A stretch of 64,000 nucleotides of DNA from Rhizobium ecuadorense. Its GTDB lineage: Bacteria; Pseudomonadota; Alphaproteobacteria; Rhizobiales; Rhizobiaceae. The stretch lies in the NCBI RefSeq assembly GCF_001187535.1, contig NZ_LFIO01000367.1, positions 51,641-115,640 of the forward strand, given 5' to 3'. Below the pieces are notes generated by a model that made no database searches, was not told the origin of the DNA, and was given only the letters and a program-made list of their open reading frames with translations. The translations under genes were made by a program, and so were the position numbers. Shown piece after piece: positions 44,718-53,126 of this stretch. Each line of letters begins with the position of its first letter. Position 1 is the first letter of the stretch.

Positions 44718-45533
44718 TCAATGCAATTGCGGTTGGACGCTTACATCCCGAAGGAAGCTTCCGAAATGGCGGCTGACATGCTCCTGCCAGTCGGGCACTC
44801 CTGCGGATTTCCCACCATAAATCGAGGGCCAGCCCGTCCCGGCGGGAAGAACATGCTGGCGCACACCGACGCCGGCCTTTTTCAGGCGGGCACCGTAACC
44901 GAGTGTTTCGTCGTGCAGAGGATCGTCCTCGGCGGTGAAGATCAGCGCCGGCGCGACGCCGGAAAGACGCGAACAGAGACAAGGCGCCGCATAAGGGTGG
45001 CAGCCGCCGCCGCTTAAGTAATGGCTCCAGCCCTCCGTCCAGCGCTGACGCATGCCGATCGCTTCGGCCTTGCGGATCGAGGACGTGCCCATGAAGGGAT
45101 CGAGCAGCGGCGAAATCAAGACCTGGCCATCGAGGGCATCCGGCATCTGATCGCGGGCCTTCAGAGCCACGCCGGCGGCGACATTGCCGCCCGCCTCTTC
45201 GCCGGCGACGAAGAGCAGCGACTTGCGGTCACCAAGACCGGCAGCGCGCTTGTTGGCGAGATATGTGAAAACGGAGAAGGAAACTTCCAGCGCCTGCGGA
45301 AACAGGTTGCCGGACAGGGTGCTGTAATCGACGGCGGCGACGATGGCGCCTGATTTGGCGAGGCTCATCGCCACCGGCCTGTCGACATTCGTCTCGCTGT
45401 CAAGAAACGCGCCGCCATGCAGGTAAAGCACGATCGGCGGACCCTTGCCGTAATCGGCGCCCTGGTAGATGCGTGCGGAAACGGGGCCGACGGCCACCTT
45501 ATCCAGCATCATATCTTTCCATTCCACCGTCAT
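44718..45533 (-). CDS. Alpha/beta hydrolase-fold protein lacking the catalytic serine
   Basis: 271 residues related to HSL/carboxylesterase-type hydrolases: the oxyanion motif HGGAF at about residue 39 and the later EDDPLHDETLGYGARL segment are conserved. The nucleophile elbow, usually GDSAGGN, reads GEEAGGN, so Ser is replaced by Glu. The region that should hold the catalytic His reads PAGTGWPSIYG. It is therefore probably not an ordinary esterase. It is the first gene of the efflux operon and divergent from the LysR gene; a binding or vestigial role is possible. Confidence 0.82.
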   Translation of the reverse strand: MTVEWKDMMLDKVAVGPVSARIYQGADYGKGPPIVLYLHGGAFLDSETNVDRPVAMSLAKSGAIVAAVDYSTLSGNLFPQALEVSFSVFTYLANKRAAGLGDRKSLLFVAGEEAGGNVAAGVALKARDQMPDALDGQVLISPLLDPFMGTSSIRKAEAIGMRQRWTEGWSHYLSGGGCHPYAAPCLCSRLSGVAPALIFTAEDDPLHDETLGYGARLKKAGVGVRQHVLPAGTGWPSIYGGKSAGVPDWQEHVSRHFGSFLRDVSVQPQLH

Positions 45534-45605
45534 GCTTCGGTCTCTTTTGCGTCAGCGACAAGCAGACAACGCCTGCCGCTTGCATTTTGCACAAAAAAGA
45601 TATTG

Positions 45606-45625
45606 TTATTCCATCCAGGGAATAA
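45606..45625. promoter_or_regulatory. Putative LysR operator between the hydrolase and LysR genes
   Basis: TTATTCC-N6-GGAATAA is a perfect inverted repeat about midway between the two divergent start codons (73 bp from the hydrolase, 72 bp from the LysR gene). Size and position fit a LysR-type recognition site. Confidence 0.5.
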
Positions 45626-45696
45626 GAAGCGATATCGCGATTACACTGTTCCATATCTCGAATAATGGTGCAACGCAAACTGCGGACTTCAAACCG

Positions 45697-46608
45697 ATGG
45701 ATCAGCTCTCGGCAATGCGCGTCTTCATCCGCGTGGTGGAGACGGGCAATTTCACCCGCGCCGCCGACATGCTCGCCATGCCCAAGGCGACGGTAACCAA
45801 TCTCATCCAGGGCCTTGAGGCGCATCTGCGCACCAAGCTTTTGAATCGTACGACGCGCCGGGTTATGGTGACCACGGACGGCGCTCTCTATTACGAGCGG
45901 GCCGCCCAGATCATTTCTGAATTGGAGGAACTCGACGGCAGCCTCTCCAATTCGCAGAGCCTGCCGAGCGGGCGGCTGCGCGTCGAAATGGCCGGCGCTT
46001 TCGCCGACTGGATCGTCGTTCCCGCGCTCTGCGATTTTTATCAGCGGTATCCCGATATCCGCATCGACCTCGGTGTCGGCGACCGCACGGTCGATTACCT
46101 TGCGGAAAATGTCGACTGCGCGTTGCGGGGCGGCACCCCGGCCGATCAGTCGCTAATCGCGCGACGTGTTTCCGAAGTCGAGATGATCACCTGTGCTTCG
46201 CCTGGTTATATCGAGAAATTCGGCATGCCCGAGCGGCCGGAGGATCTGGAGGCCGATCATTATTCCGTCAACTATTTCCGCGCCCAAAACAACCGAACGC
46301 TGCCCTTCGAATTTCGACGGCACAACGAGGTGATCGAGACCAATCCGCGTTACATCGCCTCGGTCAACGATAGCCGCACCTATCTGACGGCTGCACTGAC
46401 CGGTCTCGGCATCGCGCAGGTGCCGATCTTCATGGCGCGCGAGCCAATTGCAAAGGGTGACCTCGTCCGCGTGCTCCCGGACTGGCGCCGCGATCCGCTG
46501 CCGCTCTACGTCGTCTACCCTCCGAACCGCCACCTCAGCAACAAGGTCCGTGTCTTTGTCGACTGGCTGGTAAAGCTTCTGGTGGAGGCGAGACTGAACG
46601 ACTTCTGA
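45697..46608 (+). CDS. LysR-family transcriptional regulator (efflux operon)
   Basis: 303 residues starting MDQLSAMRVFIRVVETGNFT. The N-terminal helix-turn-helix (MPKATVTNLIQGLEAHLRTK) and LLNRTTRRV are characteristic of the CrgA/AaeR branch of LysR regulators. The effector-binding domain begins near residue 90. The ATG at 45697 is fixed by the conserved start. Being divergent from the hydrolase-adaptor-permease operon, it is the likely regulator of that pump. Confidence 0.92.
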   Translation: MDQLSAMRVFIRVVETGNFTRAADMLAMPKATVTNLIQGLEAHLRTKLLNRTTRRVMVTTDGALYYERAAQIISELEELDGSLSNSQSLPSGRLRVEMAGAFADWIVVPALCDFYQRYPDIRIDLGVGDRTVDYLAENVDCALRGGTPADQSLIARRVSEVEMITCASPGYIEKFGMPERPEDLEADHYSVNYFRAQNNRTLPFEFRRHNEVIETNPRYIASVNDSRTYLTAALTGLGIAQVPIFMAREPIAKGDLVRVLPDWRRDPLPLYVVYPPNRHLSNKVRVFVDWLVKLLVEARLNDF

Positions 46609-46839
46609 GCGCCAAAAGAATACGGCCCGGAAGGCGGGGAAACCTTCAACGGACCGCAATGTGCAACTTTGAACATCAAGCCTGTCGCACCGCAGGAAGG
46701 GCGCGGCAGGCTGTGGAGGTTCGGAAAAGAGCGGCAGGGAATTCCACTCTTTCGCGATAAAATAGATATACGCACTCCCCGCAGGATTGTAAGGGAAAAT
46801 TCCGCAAGCCCGTTCACATAATTGCGAGCACGGAGCCCG

Positions 46840-47583
46840 TTAGATCATGCCGCCATTAGCGCGCAGCGTCTGACCATTGATCCAGCCGCCGTCCGGGCCG
46901 GCGAGGAAGGCCACCGCGGCGGCGATGTCTTCAGCTGTGCCCAGGCGCTCCAGCGGGTTCATCTTCGCCATGCGGGCAACGAGTTCCTCCGATTTGCCGT
47001 TGAGGAAAAGATCGGTGGCGACAGGACCGGGCGCGATGGCGTTGACGGTGATGTTGCGGCCGCGCATCTCCTTGGCCATGATCGCCGTCAACATTTCCAC
47101 GGCAGCCTTGGTGGCGGCATAGACGCCGTAGGTTTCAAGCTTCAGCCCGACAACGGAGGTCGAGAGGTTGATGACCCGGCCGCCGTCGCGCAGACGCTTG
47201 GCCGCTTCCCTCAGTGTATTGAAGGTGCCCTTGAGATTGACGGCGATCTGGCGGTCGAAATTGGCATCGTCAGTCTCGGCGATCGAGGAGAGCATCATGA
47301 TGCCGGCATTGTTGACGAGCACGTCGATACCGCCGAAGGCGGTTTCACCGGCATCGAACATGCGGCGGACGGCTTGCGCATCGCTGACATCGGCTTTCTC
47401 GGTCAGCGCCTTGCCGCCGGCCTGCTCGATCTCCCGGGCGAGTTCCTCTGCCGGAGCCGCATTGCCGGAGTAATTGATGACAACGGTGAAACCGTCCTTG
47501 GCGAGGCGTTTGGCGACCGCCGCGCCGATGCCGCGGGAAGCGCCGGTGACCAGTGCGACCTTGCCGTTTTCGTTGGAAGCCAT
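46840..47583 (-). CDS. SDR-family oxidoreductase (FabG-like)
   Basis: 247 residues with a complete short-chain dehydrogenase pattern: cofactor motif TGASRGIG near residue 15, NNAG near 91, and catalytic Tyr/Lys in YAATK near 155. Length and the C-terminal GGWINGQTLRANGGMI are FabG-like, and RN/NYSGN after beta-2 suggests NADP(H). The substrate is unknown. It is divergent from the next LysR gene, which probably controls it. Confidence 0.9.
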   Translation of the reverse strand: MASNENGKVALVTGASRGIGAAVAKRLAKDGFTVVINYSGNAAPAEELAREIEQAGGKALTEKADVSDAQAVRRMFDAGETAFGGIDVLVNNAGIMMLSSIAETDDANFDRQIAVNLKGTFNTLREAAKRLRDGGRVINLSTSVVGLKLETYGVYAATKAAVEMLTAIMAKEMRGRNITVNAIAPGPVATDLFLNGKSEELVARMAKMNPLERLGTAEDIAAAVAFLAGPDGGWINGQTLRANGGMI

Positions 47584-47637
47584 TGTCTTTCTCCTTCATC
47601 GCGTTTCGATGAGGAAAAGATGCTCCTTTTCCTATCA

Positions 47638-47658
47638 CGGATAATCAGGCATTATTCG
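47638..47658. promoter_or_regulatory. Putative LysR operator between the SDR and LysR genes
   Basis: CGGATAAT-N5-ATTATTCG is an inverted repeat with one mismatch in the 106-bp divergent gap, 55 bp from the SDR start and 32 bp from the LysR start. It is consistent with a T-N11-A type LysR site. Confidence 0.4.
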
Positions 47659-47689
47659 ACATCACTATCCGGGAACAACGAACAAATAG

Positions 47690-48598
47690 ATGGACAAATT
47701 CGATGCCATGCGGGTGTTTTGCCGCGTCGTGGAGCGTCGCAGCTTCACCCTTGCCGCCGAAGACACCGGCCTGCCGCGCTCGACCGTCACCGATGCGGTG
47801 AAGCAGCTCGAGGCGCGTCTCGGCGTGCGCCTGCTCCAGCGCACGACACGCCATGTCAGCCCGACGCTGGACGGCGAGGCCTATTACCAGCGCTGCCTGT
47901 CGATCCTCGCCGACATCGAGGATGCCGAAGGGGCTTTTGCCGGCGCTAGGCCGAAGGGCCTGCTGCGCGTCGATGTGCACGGCACGCTCGCGCGCCACTT
48001 CGTGCTGCCGAGCCTGCCGTCCTTTCTCGACACTTACCCCGAGATCGAATTCTACATGAGCGAGGGCGACCGGCTGGTCGATCTGGTTCGCGAAGGTATC
48101 GACTGCGTGCTGCGCGCCGGCACGCCCGGCGATAGCGACATGATCATCAGGCGTGTCGCCATGCTCGACGAAATCACCCTCGCCTCGCCTGATTACATCG
48201 CCGCCCATGGCCTGCCGCAGCATCCCGACCGGCTAACCGGCCACCGCATGGTCGGCTTCCGCTCCAGCGCCACCGGCAGCCAGTTGCCGCTCGAATTCAC
48301 CGTCGACGGCGCCGTGCACGAAATCACCGTTCCCGCCACCATCACCGTCAACGCCGCCGAAAGTTATGTTTCGGCGGCGAGGATGGGCCTCGGCCTGATC
48401 CAGATCCCGCGTTATCACGCCGAAAAAGATATTGCCGAGGGAACGCTGATCCATGTGCTCAAGGATTTTCCGCCGACCCCGACACCGGTCTCCCTGCTCT
48501 ACCCCCGCAACCGCCAGCTTTCGCCGCGCGTACGCGTTTTCATCGACTGGCTGGTGAAGGTCTTCGCTCGACAAAACGCGGAAAACGCGCTTTGCTAA
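47690..48598 (+). CDS. LysR-family transcriptional regulator (SDR gene)
   Basis: 302 residues of the same LysR subgroup as the regulator at 45697, with MDKFDAMRVFCRVVERRSFT at the start and LPRSTVTDAVKQLEARLGVR as recognition helix region. The effector domain includes the DCVLRAGTPGDSDMIIRR segment shared with its neighbour (DCALRGGTPADQSLIARR), suggesting an old duplication. It probably regulates the divergent SDR gene. Confidence 0.92.
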   Translation: MDKFDAMRVFCRVVERRSFTLAAEDTGLPRSTVTDAVKQLEARLGVRLLQRTTRHVSPTLDGEAYYQRCLSILADIEDAEGAFAGARPKGLLRVDVHGTLARHFVLPSLPSFLDTYPEIEFYMSEGDRLVDLVREGIDCVLRAGTPGDSDMIIRRVAMLDEITLASPDYIAAHGLPQHPDRLTGHRMVGFRSSATGSQLPLEFTVDGAVHEITVPATITVNAAESYVSAARMGLGLIQIPRYHAEKDIAEGTLIHVLKDFPPTPTPVSLLYPRNRQLSPRVRVFIDWLVKVFARQNAENALC

Positions 48599-48603
48599 TA
48601 TGA

Positions 48604-48936
<333 letters not shown>

Positions 48937-48989
48937 GGCGGGTGGGCCCAACGCATGAAGCGGTTTCGGGATGACGGCGAGTACGCCGG

Positions 48990-49607
48990 ATGTTATCTGC
49001 ATCGGCCATGACCGAGAGTGGAATGATATCGGGCGCGATCGGCGCCGGCGCGCTCACCGGCGAAAGCCTCAGGGCGTTTTTCGAGCGCGACGCGATCGCC
49101 GTTGCCCGTGATCTGCTCGGCTGCCATCTCACGGTCGATGGCGCCGGCGGCCGGATCACCGAGACGGAAGCCTATTTTCCCGATGATGAGGCCTCGCACA
49201 GCTTCCGCGGCCCGACCAAGCGCAACGGCGCCATGTATGGCCGGCCCGGCAATGTCTACATCTACCGCATTTACGGCATGTATTGGTGCCTGAACTTCGT
49301 CTGCCATCCGGGCTCGGCCGTGCTCATCCGCGCCCTTGAGCCGGAAACGGGAATCCCTCTAATGATGGAGCAGCGCGGCACCGACAGGCTGACCGCGCTC
49401 TGCAGCGGCCCCGGCAAACTCTGCCAGGCGCTCGGCATCGATATTGAGATCAACGACAGGCTGCTCGACCGCCAACCCTATGCGCTGACGCCCTCCGCTG
49501 CGGTGCCTGTCGTCTCGGGAAAACGTATCGGCATCACCAAAAATGCCGAGGCACCATGGCGCTTCGGCATTCAGGGGTCGCGTTATCTCAGCAAGCCGTT
49601 CCGTTAA
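48990..49607 (+). CDS. DNA-3-methyladenine glycosylase (AAG/MPG family)
   Basis: 205 residues. It removes alkylated purines from DNA in base-excision repair. The catalytic Glu lies in RITETEAYFPDDEASHSFRG. The intercalating loop and DNA-binding motif are seen in GAMYGRPGNVYIYRIYGMYW, and GPGKLCQALGID completes the pattern. The start is uncertain: ATG at 48990 or 49008 are both possible because the first 20 residues are poorly conserved. Confidence 0.93.
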   Translation: MLSASAMTESGMISGAIGAGALTGESLRAFFERDAIAVARDLLGCHLTVDGAGGRITETEAYFPDDEASHSFRGPTKRNGAMYGRPGNVYIYRIYGMYWCLNFVCHPGSAVLIRALEPETGIPLMMEQRGTDRLTALCSGPGKLCQALGIDIEINDRLLDRQPYALTPSAAVPVVSGKRIGITKNAEAPWRFGIQGSRYLSKPFR

Positions 49608-49665
49608 GCAATTCCAGCAAAACTGTGCAGCGGTTTGCGTCCCAAATTGCGTGAAAGTCCAGAGC
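49608..49665. repeat. Palindromic intergenic sequence between convergent genes
   Basis: GCAATT and GCAAAAC on the left face GGTTTGC and AATTGC on the right (49608-49652), forming a nested hairpin. The composition resembles a common rhizobial intergenic repeat, but one copy alone does not prove it. It fills the space between the glycosylase and EmrB-like stops. Confidence 0.5.
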
Positions 49666-51207
49666 CTATTCCATGACGGCGCTATGATCGACGGCGGGCG
49701 CCGCCTTCGGCTTGCGCAGCAAGAGCACCAGCGGAATGACCGCGAGTGACATCAGCATCAGGAGCTTGAAATCGTCCATATAGGCGATGATCGTCGATTG
49801 CAGGGTGATGATTTCGTTGAGCGAGGCGCGCCCGGCCGCCGTCACCGGGCTGAGCCCCTGCGCCGCCACCGCGTTGAAGGCATGATTGAACGGCGTCACA
49901 TAGGATGCGATCGACTCATGATTGCTCTGCGTGTTCTCGACGATCAGCGCCGAGACGATCGAGATGCCCACCGCCGAGCCGATGTTGCGCGACAGGTTGT
50001 AGAGACCGGTGCCGTCGCCACGCATATGGGCGGGCAGCGTGGAAAACGCGATCGTCGTCAGCGGCACGAACAGGAAGCCGAGGCCGGCGCCCTGGATGAA
50101 GCCGACCGAGACGATCGTCCATTGCGAGACGTCGGGTGTCCAGCCGGTCATGTCGTACATCGCCCATGCGGTCAGCCCGAGGCCCAGCGCCAGCAACGCG
50201 CGCGTATCGACTTTGCCGACCAGCCGCCCGACGATGAACATGCACAGCATGGTGCCGAGCCCGCGCGGCCCCATGACGATGCCGGCGGTGATGACGGGAT
50301 AGCCCATCAGCGTCTGCAGATAGGGCGTCATCAGCGCCAGTGAGGCGAGATAGGTGATGCCGATCACGAAGATGAAGATCATGCTGATCGAAAAATTCTG
50401 GTCGAGGAACAGCTTCGGATTGACGAAGGATTTCTCCGCCGTCAGCGTATGCACCAGAAGCAGATAGAAGGCGGCGGCGCAGATGATCGCTTCGAGCATG
50501 ATCTCGCCGGAGGAGAACCAGTCGAGCTGCTCGCCCCGATCGAGGAAGAGCTGCAGCGAGGCGATGAACAGGCTCATCATCCCGAAGCCGAACCAGTCCA
50601 GCTTGGCGAGCGCATCCCGCCTCGTTTCCGAAACGAAGACGACGATGCCGGCAAAGGCAAGCGCGCCGATCGGCACGTTGATGTAGAACACCCAGCGCCA
50701 GCTGATATTGTCGGTCAGCCAGCCGCCGATGACCGGTCCGAGCACCGGTCCGACCATGACCGAGACGCCGAAAAGGGCCATGGCCGAGCCGCGTTCCTCC
50801 ACAGTATAGATGTCGAGGAGAATGCCCTGGGAAAGCGGCACCAATGATGCGCCGAACAGGCCCTGCAGCAGACGGAAGGCGACGATCTGGTTCAGCGATT
50901 GCGCCAGGCCGCAAAGAACCGAGGCAGCCACGAAGCCGGCGATGGCGACGAGCAGCACGCGCTTCCGGCCGAACTTGGCGGCAAGGAATCCGGACGGCGG
51001 CGTCATGATCGCCGCCGCGACGATATAGGAGGTCAGCACCCAGTTGATCTGGTCGGCGGAAGCCGACACGCTGCCCTGAATATAGGGCAGCGCCACATTG
51101 GCGATCGTCGTGTCCAGCGCCTGCATGATGACGGCGAGAATGACGCAGGCCGTGATCGCGCCGCGATTGGCAACCGGGGTCGCCGGGGAAGCGGAAACGT
51201 TACTCAT
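49666..51207 (-). CDS. EmrB/QacA-type MFS (DHA2) multidrug exporter
   Basis: 513 residues with 14 predicted membrane segments. MFS motif A-like and antiporter motif C are recognisable (VLGPVIGGWLTDNISWRWVF), and the N-terminus has MQALDTTIANVALPYIQGSV, characteristic of DHA2 pumps. It forms an efflux complex with the EmrA-like protein. The ATG at 51207 overlaps the emrA-like stop by 8 bp, so they are translationally coupled. Confidence 0.94.
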   Translation of the reverse strand: MSNVSASPATPVANRGAITACVILAVIMQALDTTIANVALPYIQGSVSASADQINWVLTSYIVAAAIMTPPSGFLAAKFGRKRVLLVAIAGFVAASVLCGLAQSLNQIVAFRLLQGLFGASLVPLSQGILLDIYTVEERGSAMALFGVSVMVGPVLGPVIGGWLTDNISWRWVFYINVPIGALAFAGIVVFVSETRRDALAKLDWFGFGMMSLFIASLQLFLDRGEQLDWFSSGEIMLEAIICAAAFYLLLVHTLTAEKSFVNPKLFLDQNFSISMIFIFVIGITYLASLALMTPYLQTLMGYPVITAGIVMGPRGLGTMLCMFIVGRLVGKVDTRALLALGLGLTAWAMYDMTGWTPDVSQWTIVSVGFIQGAGLGFLFVPLTTIAFSTLPAHMRGDGTGLYNLSRNIGSAVGISIVSALIVENTQSNHESIASYVTPFNHAFNAVAAQGLSPVTAAGRASLNEIITLQSTIIAYMDDFKLLMLMSLAVIPLVLLLRKPKAAPAVDHSAVME

Positions 51208-52423
51208 GATCCCCGCCCTGGGTCCGGCCCAGAAGCTTGTTGACGAAATCGGGCAGGCCGCGGGCATGGCCGGTCTCGACATCGACGACCGTGCTCATGC
51301 CGACGCGAAGCGGCGGCTTGCCCTCGGTGTCTTCGATGCTGACGCGCATCGGAATGCGCTGGACGACCTTTACCCAGTTGCCGGTGGTGTTCTGCGCCGG
51401 CAGCAGCGAGAAGCTGGAGCCGGAGGCCGGGCTGATGCTCTCGACCTTGCCCTTCCACATCACACCGGGATAGGTGTCGACATAGATCTCGGCTGTCTGG
51501 CCGGGTTTGACATAGGTGAGCTCGGTTTCCTTCGGGCTGGCAGCGATCCACAGGTGATCGGTGGCAACGAGCGAGAATGCTTGCTGCGAGGCCTGCAGGT
51601 AGGAGCCGACCTGCAGCGCGTTGACATTGGTGACGATGCCGTCGAACGGCGCCTTGACGACGCTGTGATCGAGTTCGCGCTGGGCATTGTCGACATTCGA
51701 CTTGGCCTGCAGGTAGAGCGGATTTTCCTCGATCGGCTGGTCGGCAGAACCACCGAGCTGGGCAAGCGTGGTTGCGGCTTCGGCCTTGGCGACAGTCACC
51801 TTCTGCCGGGCGGCTTCGAGATTGTGCTTGGCCTCGTCATAGGCCGATTGTGTGGCGCTGCCGTTGTTGACGAGATTCTGCTGGCGGTCGAACTGATCCT
51901 GGTAATAAGGCAGATCGGCTTGCGCCTGGGTGATCTCGGCCAGCGACTGCTGATAGCTGGCCTTGAGGTTCATGATCTGGTTGCGCTGCACGCCGAGCTG
52001 CGCCTTGGCGCCATCGAGCGCGATCTTGAAGGAATCGGCTCTCAGGCTGAAGAGCACCTGCCCAGCTTTAACAGCCTCGTTCTCATGCACGTCGATCTGC
52101 TCGACGATACCCGAGACATCGGTGGTGAGCCCGACCATATCGGCCTGGAGGTAGGCATTGTCGGTCGACATCACCTGGCCGCCATTGACGTAATAATAAC
52201 CGCCGACGACGAGGGCCACCGGCAGCAGGGCGAACAGGATCGGCCGCGTGAGACTGCGCCGGCGGCGGACCTTGTTGCCGCCAGGCGCAGCCACGGCGAC
52301 AGCCGGCGCTGAATTGGATGAAGGCGCTTCGGCTACCGTTTCCTGCTGTTTGGCTTGATTTTCTTCGAAAGGTGTCTTGGCATTGGCGTCGGCAACGACG
52401 CGGAGGGGGGATTGATCAGCCAT
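51200..52423 (-). CDS. EmrA-like membrane fusion protein
   Basis: 407 residues: a disordered cytoplasmic N-terminus, one membrane segment at about 65-85 after KVRRRRSLTR, and a HlyD-type periplasmic part. It contains a biotinyl-lipoyl half (VDVHENEAVKAGQVLFSL-like), a long alpha-hairpin and the closing half VVKAPFDGIVTNVNALQVGS. It links the MFS pump to an outer-membrane channel. The ATG at 52423 overlaps the MarR stop by 8 bp. Confidence 0.93.
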   Translation of the reverse strand: MADQSPLRVVADANAKTPFEENQAKQQETVAEAPSSNSAPAVAVAAPGGNKVRRRRSLTRPILFALLPVALVVGGYYYVNGGQVMSTDNAYLQADMVGLTTDVSGIVEQIDVHENEAVKAGQVLFSLRADSFKIALDGAKAQLGVQRNQIMNLKASYQQSLAEITQAQADLPYYQDQFDRQQNLVNNGSATQSAYDEAKHNLEAARQKVTVAKAEAATTLAQLGGSADQPIEENPLYLQAKSNVDNAQRELDHSVVKAPFDGIVTNVNALQVGSYLQASQQAFSLVATDHLWIAASPKETELTYVKPGQTAEIYVDTYPGVMWKGKVESISPASGSSFSLLPAQNTTGNWVKVVQRIPMRVSIEDTEGKPPLRVGMSTVVDVETGHARGLPDFVNKLLGRTQGGDHE

Positions 52424-52880
52424 CGTTCGTCTCATTCTCGTCGACCGGGCTCCGGCATGCCTGAACCAGGTTCGTCTTCATTACGGATAGGATGTGGAAA
52501 AGCTGCTCGCGCTGCTCGGGCGTAATGCTTTGCAACGCTTCTGCGCGGGTGGTGTCGCCAAGCTCGCGCATTTCGGCGAGCAGCGGATGCGCCTCGTCGC
52601 GCATGTAGAGCAGCCAGATCCGCCGGTCGGTCGGGTGCTGGCGCCGCTCGATCAGCCCGCGTTCGGCGAGCTTGTCGAGAATGCGCACCAGGGTGATCGG
52701 TTCGACCTCGAGGATTTCGGCAAGGCCGCTCTGATGGATGCCTTCGTTGTTCGAGAGGTAGGCCAGCGTCTGCCACTGCGACCGGGTCAGCCCAAGGCAC
52801 TTCGCGCGCTGCTCGAACCGCTTGCGCAGCAGCCGTGCGACGTCGTGGAGAAGGAAGCCGAGTGTGGGCGTGGCGCTCAT
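52416..52880 (-). CDS. MarR-family transcriptional regulator
   Basis: 154 residues with the winged helix-turn-helix of MarR proteins: LGLTRSQWQTLAYLSNNEGI, then LAEILEVEPITLVRILDKL, and the wing RRQHPTDRRIWLLYM. First gene of the MarR-EmrA-EmrB operon. It should repress the operon until a toxic ligand binds. A perfect palindrome 20 bp before its start is the likely operator. Confidence 0.94.
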   Translation of the reverse strand: MSATPTLGFLLHDVARLLRKRFEQRAKCLGLTRSQWQTLAYLSNNEGIHQSGLAEILEVEPITLVRILDKLAERGLIERRQHPTDRRIWLLYMRDEAHPLLAEMRELGDTTRAEALQSITPEQREQLFHILSVMKTNLVQACRSPVDENETNDG

Positions 52881-52900
52881 GAAAACCTGCGATCGTTAAT

Positions 52901-52918
52901 TTATAAGCATACTTATAA
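52901..52918. promoter_or_regulatory. MarR operator palindrome
   Basis: TTATAAG-N4-CTTATAA is a perfect 18-bp inverted repeat beginning 20 bp upstream of the marR ATG, in an AT-rich promoter zone. Its length and place are those of a MarR-family binding site, and blocking the promoter would silence the whole operon. Confidence 0.7.
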
Positions 52919-53126
52919 TATCGGTAGATATATTGAGCTTGTGCAATGCACAAGGGCATGGACGGCAGAATCGCCACCTCGACGAAAATGCCGCAGGCCG
53001 GTCGAGCCCGTCCGCGCTTCCCTCCTGCGGTCCTTTCGAGGCATGAGACAGTAGCCATGGCGCAGCGCCGCCCTAATTTTCCGCGGCAGGAACAGCCTCC
53101 GTCGGAGGCACGCATTGGGGAGCGCG

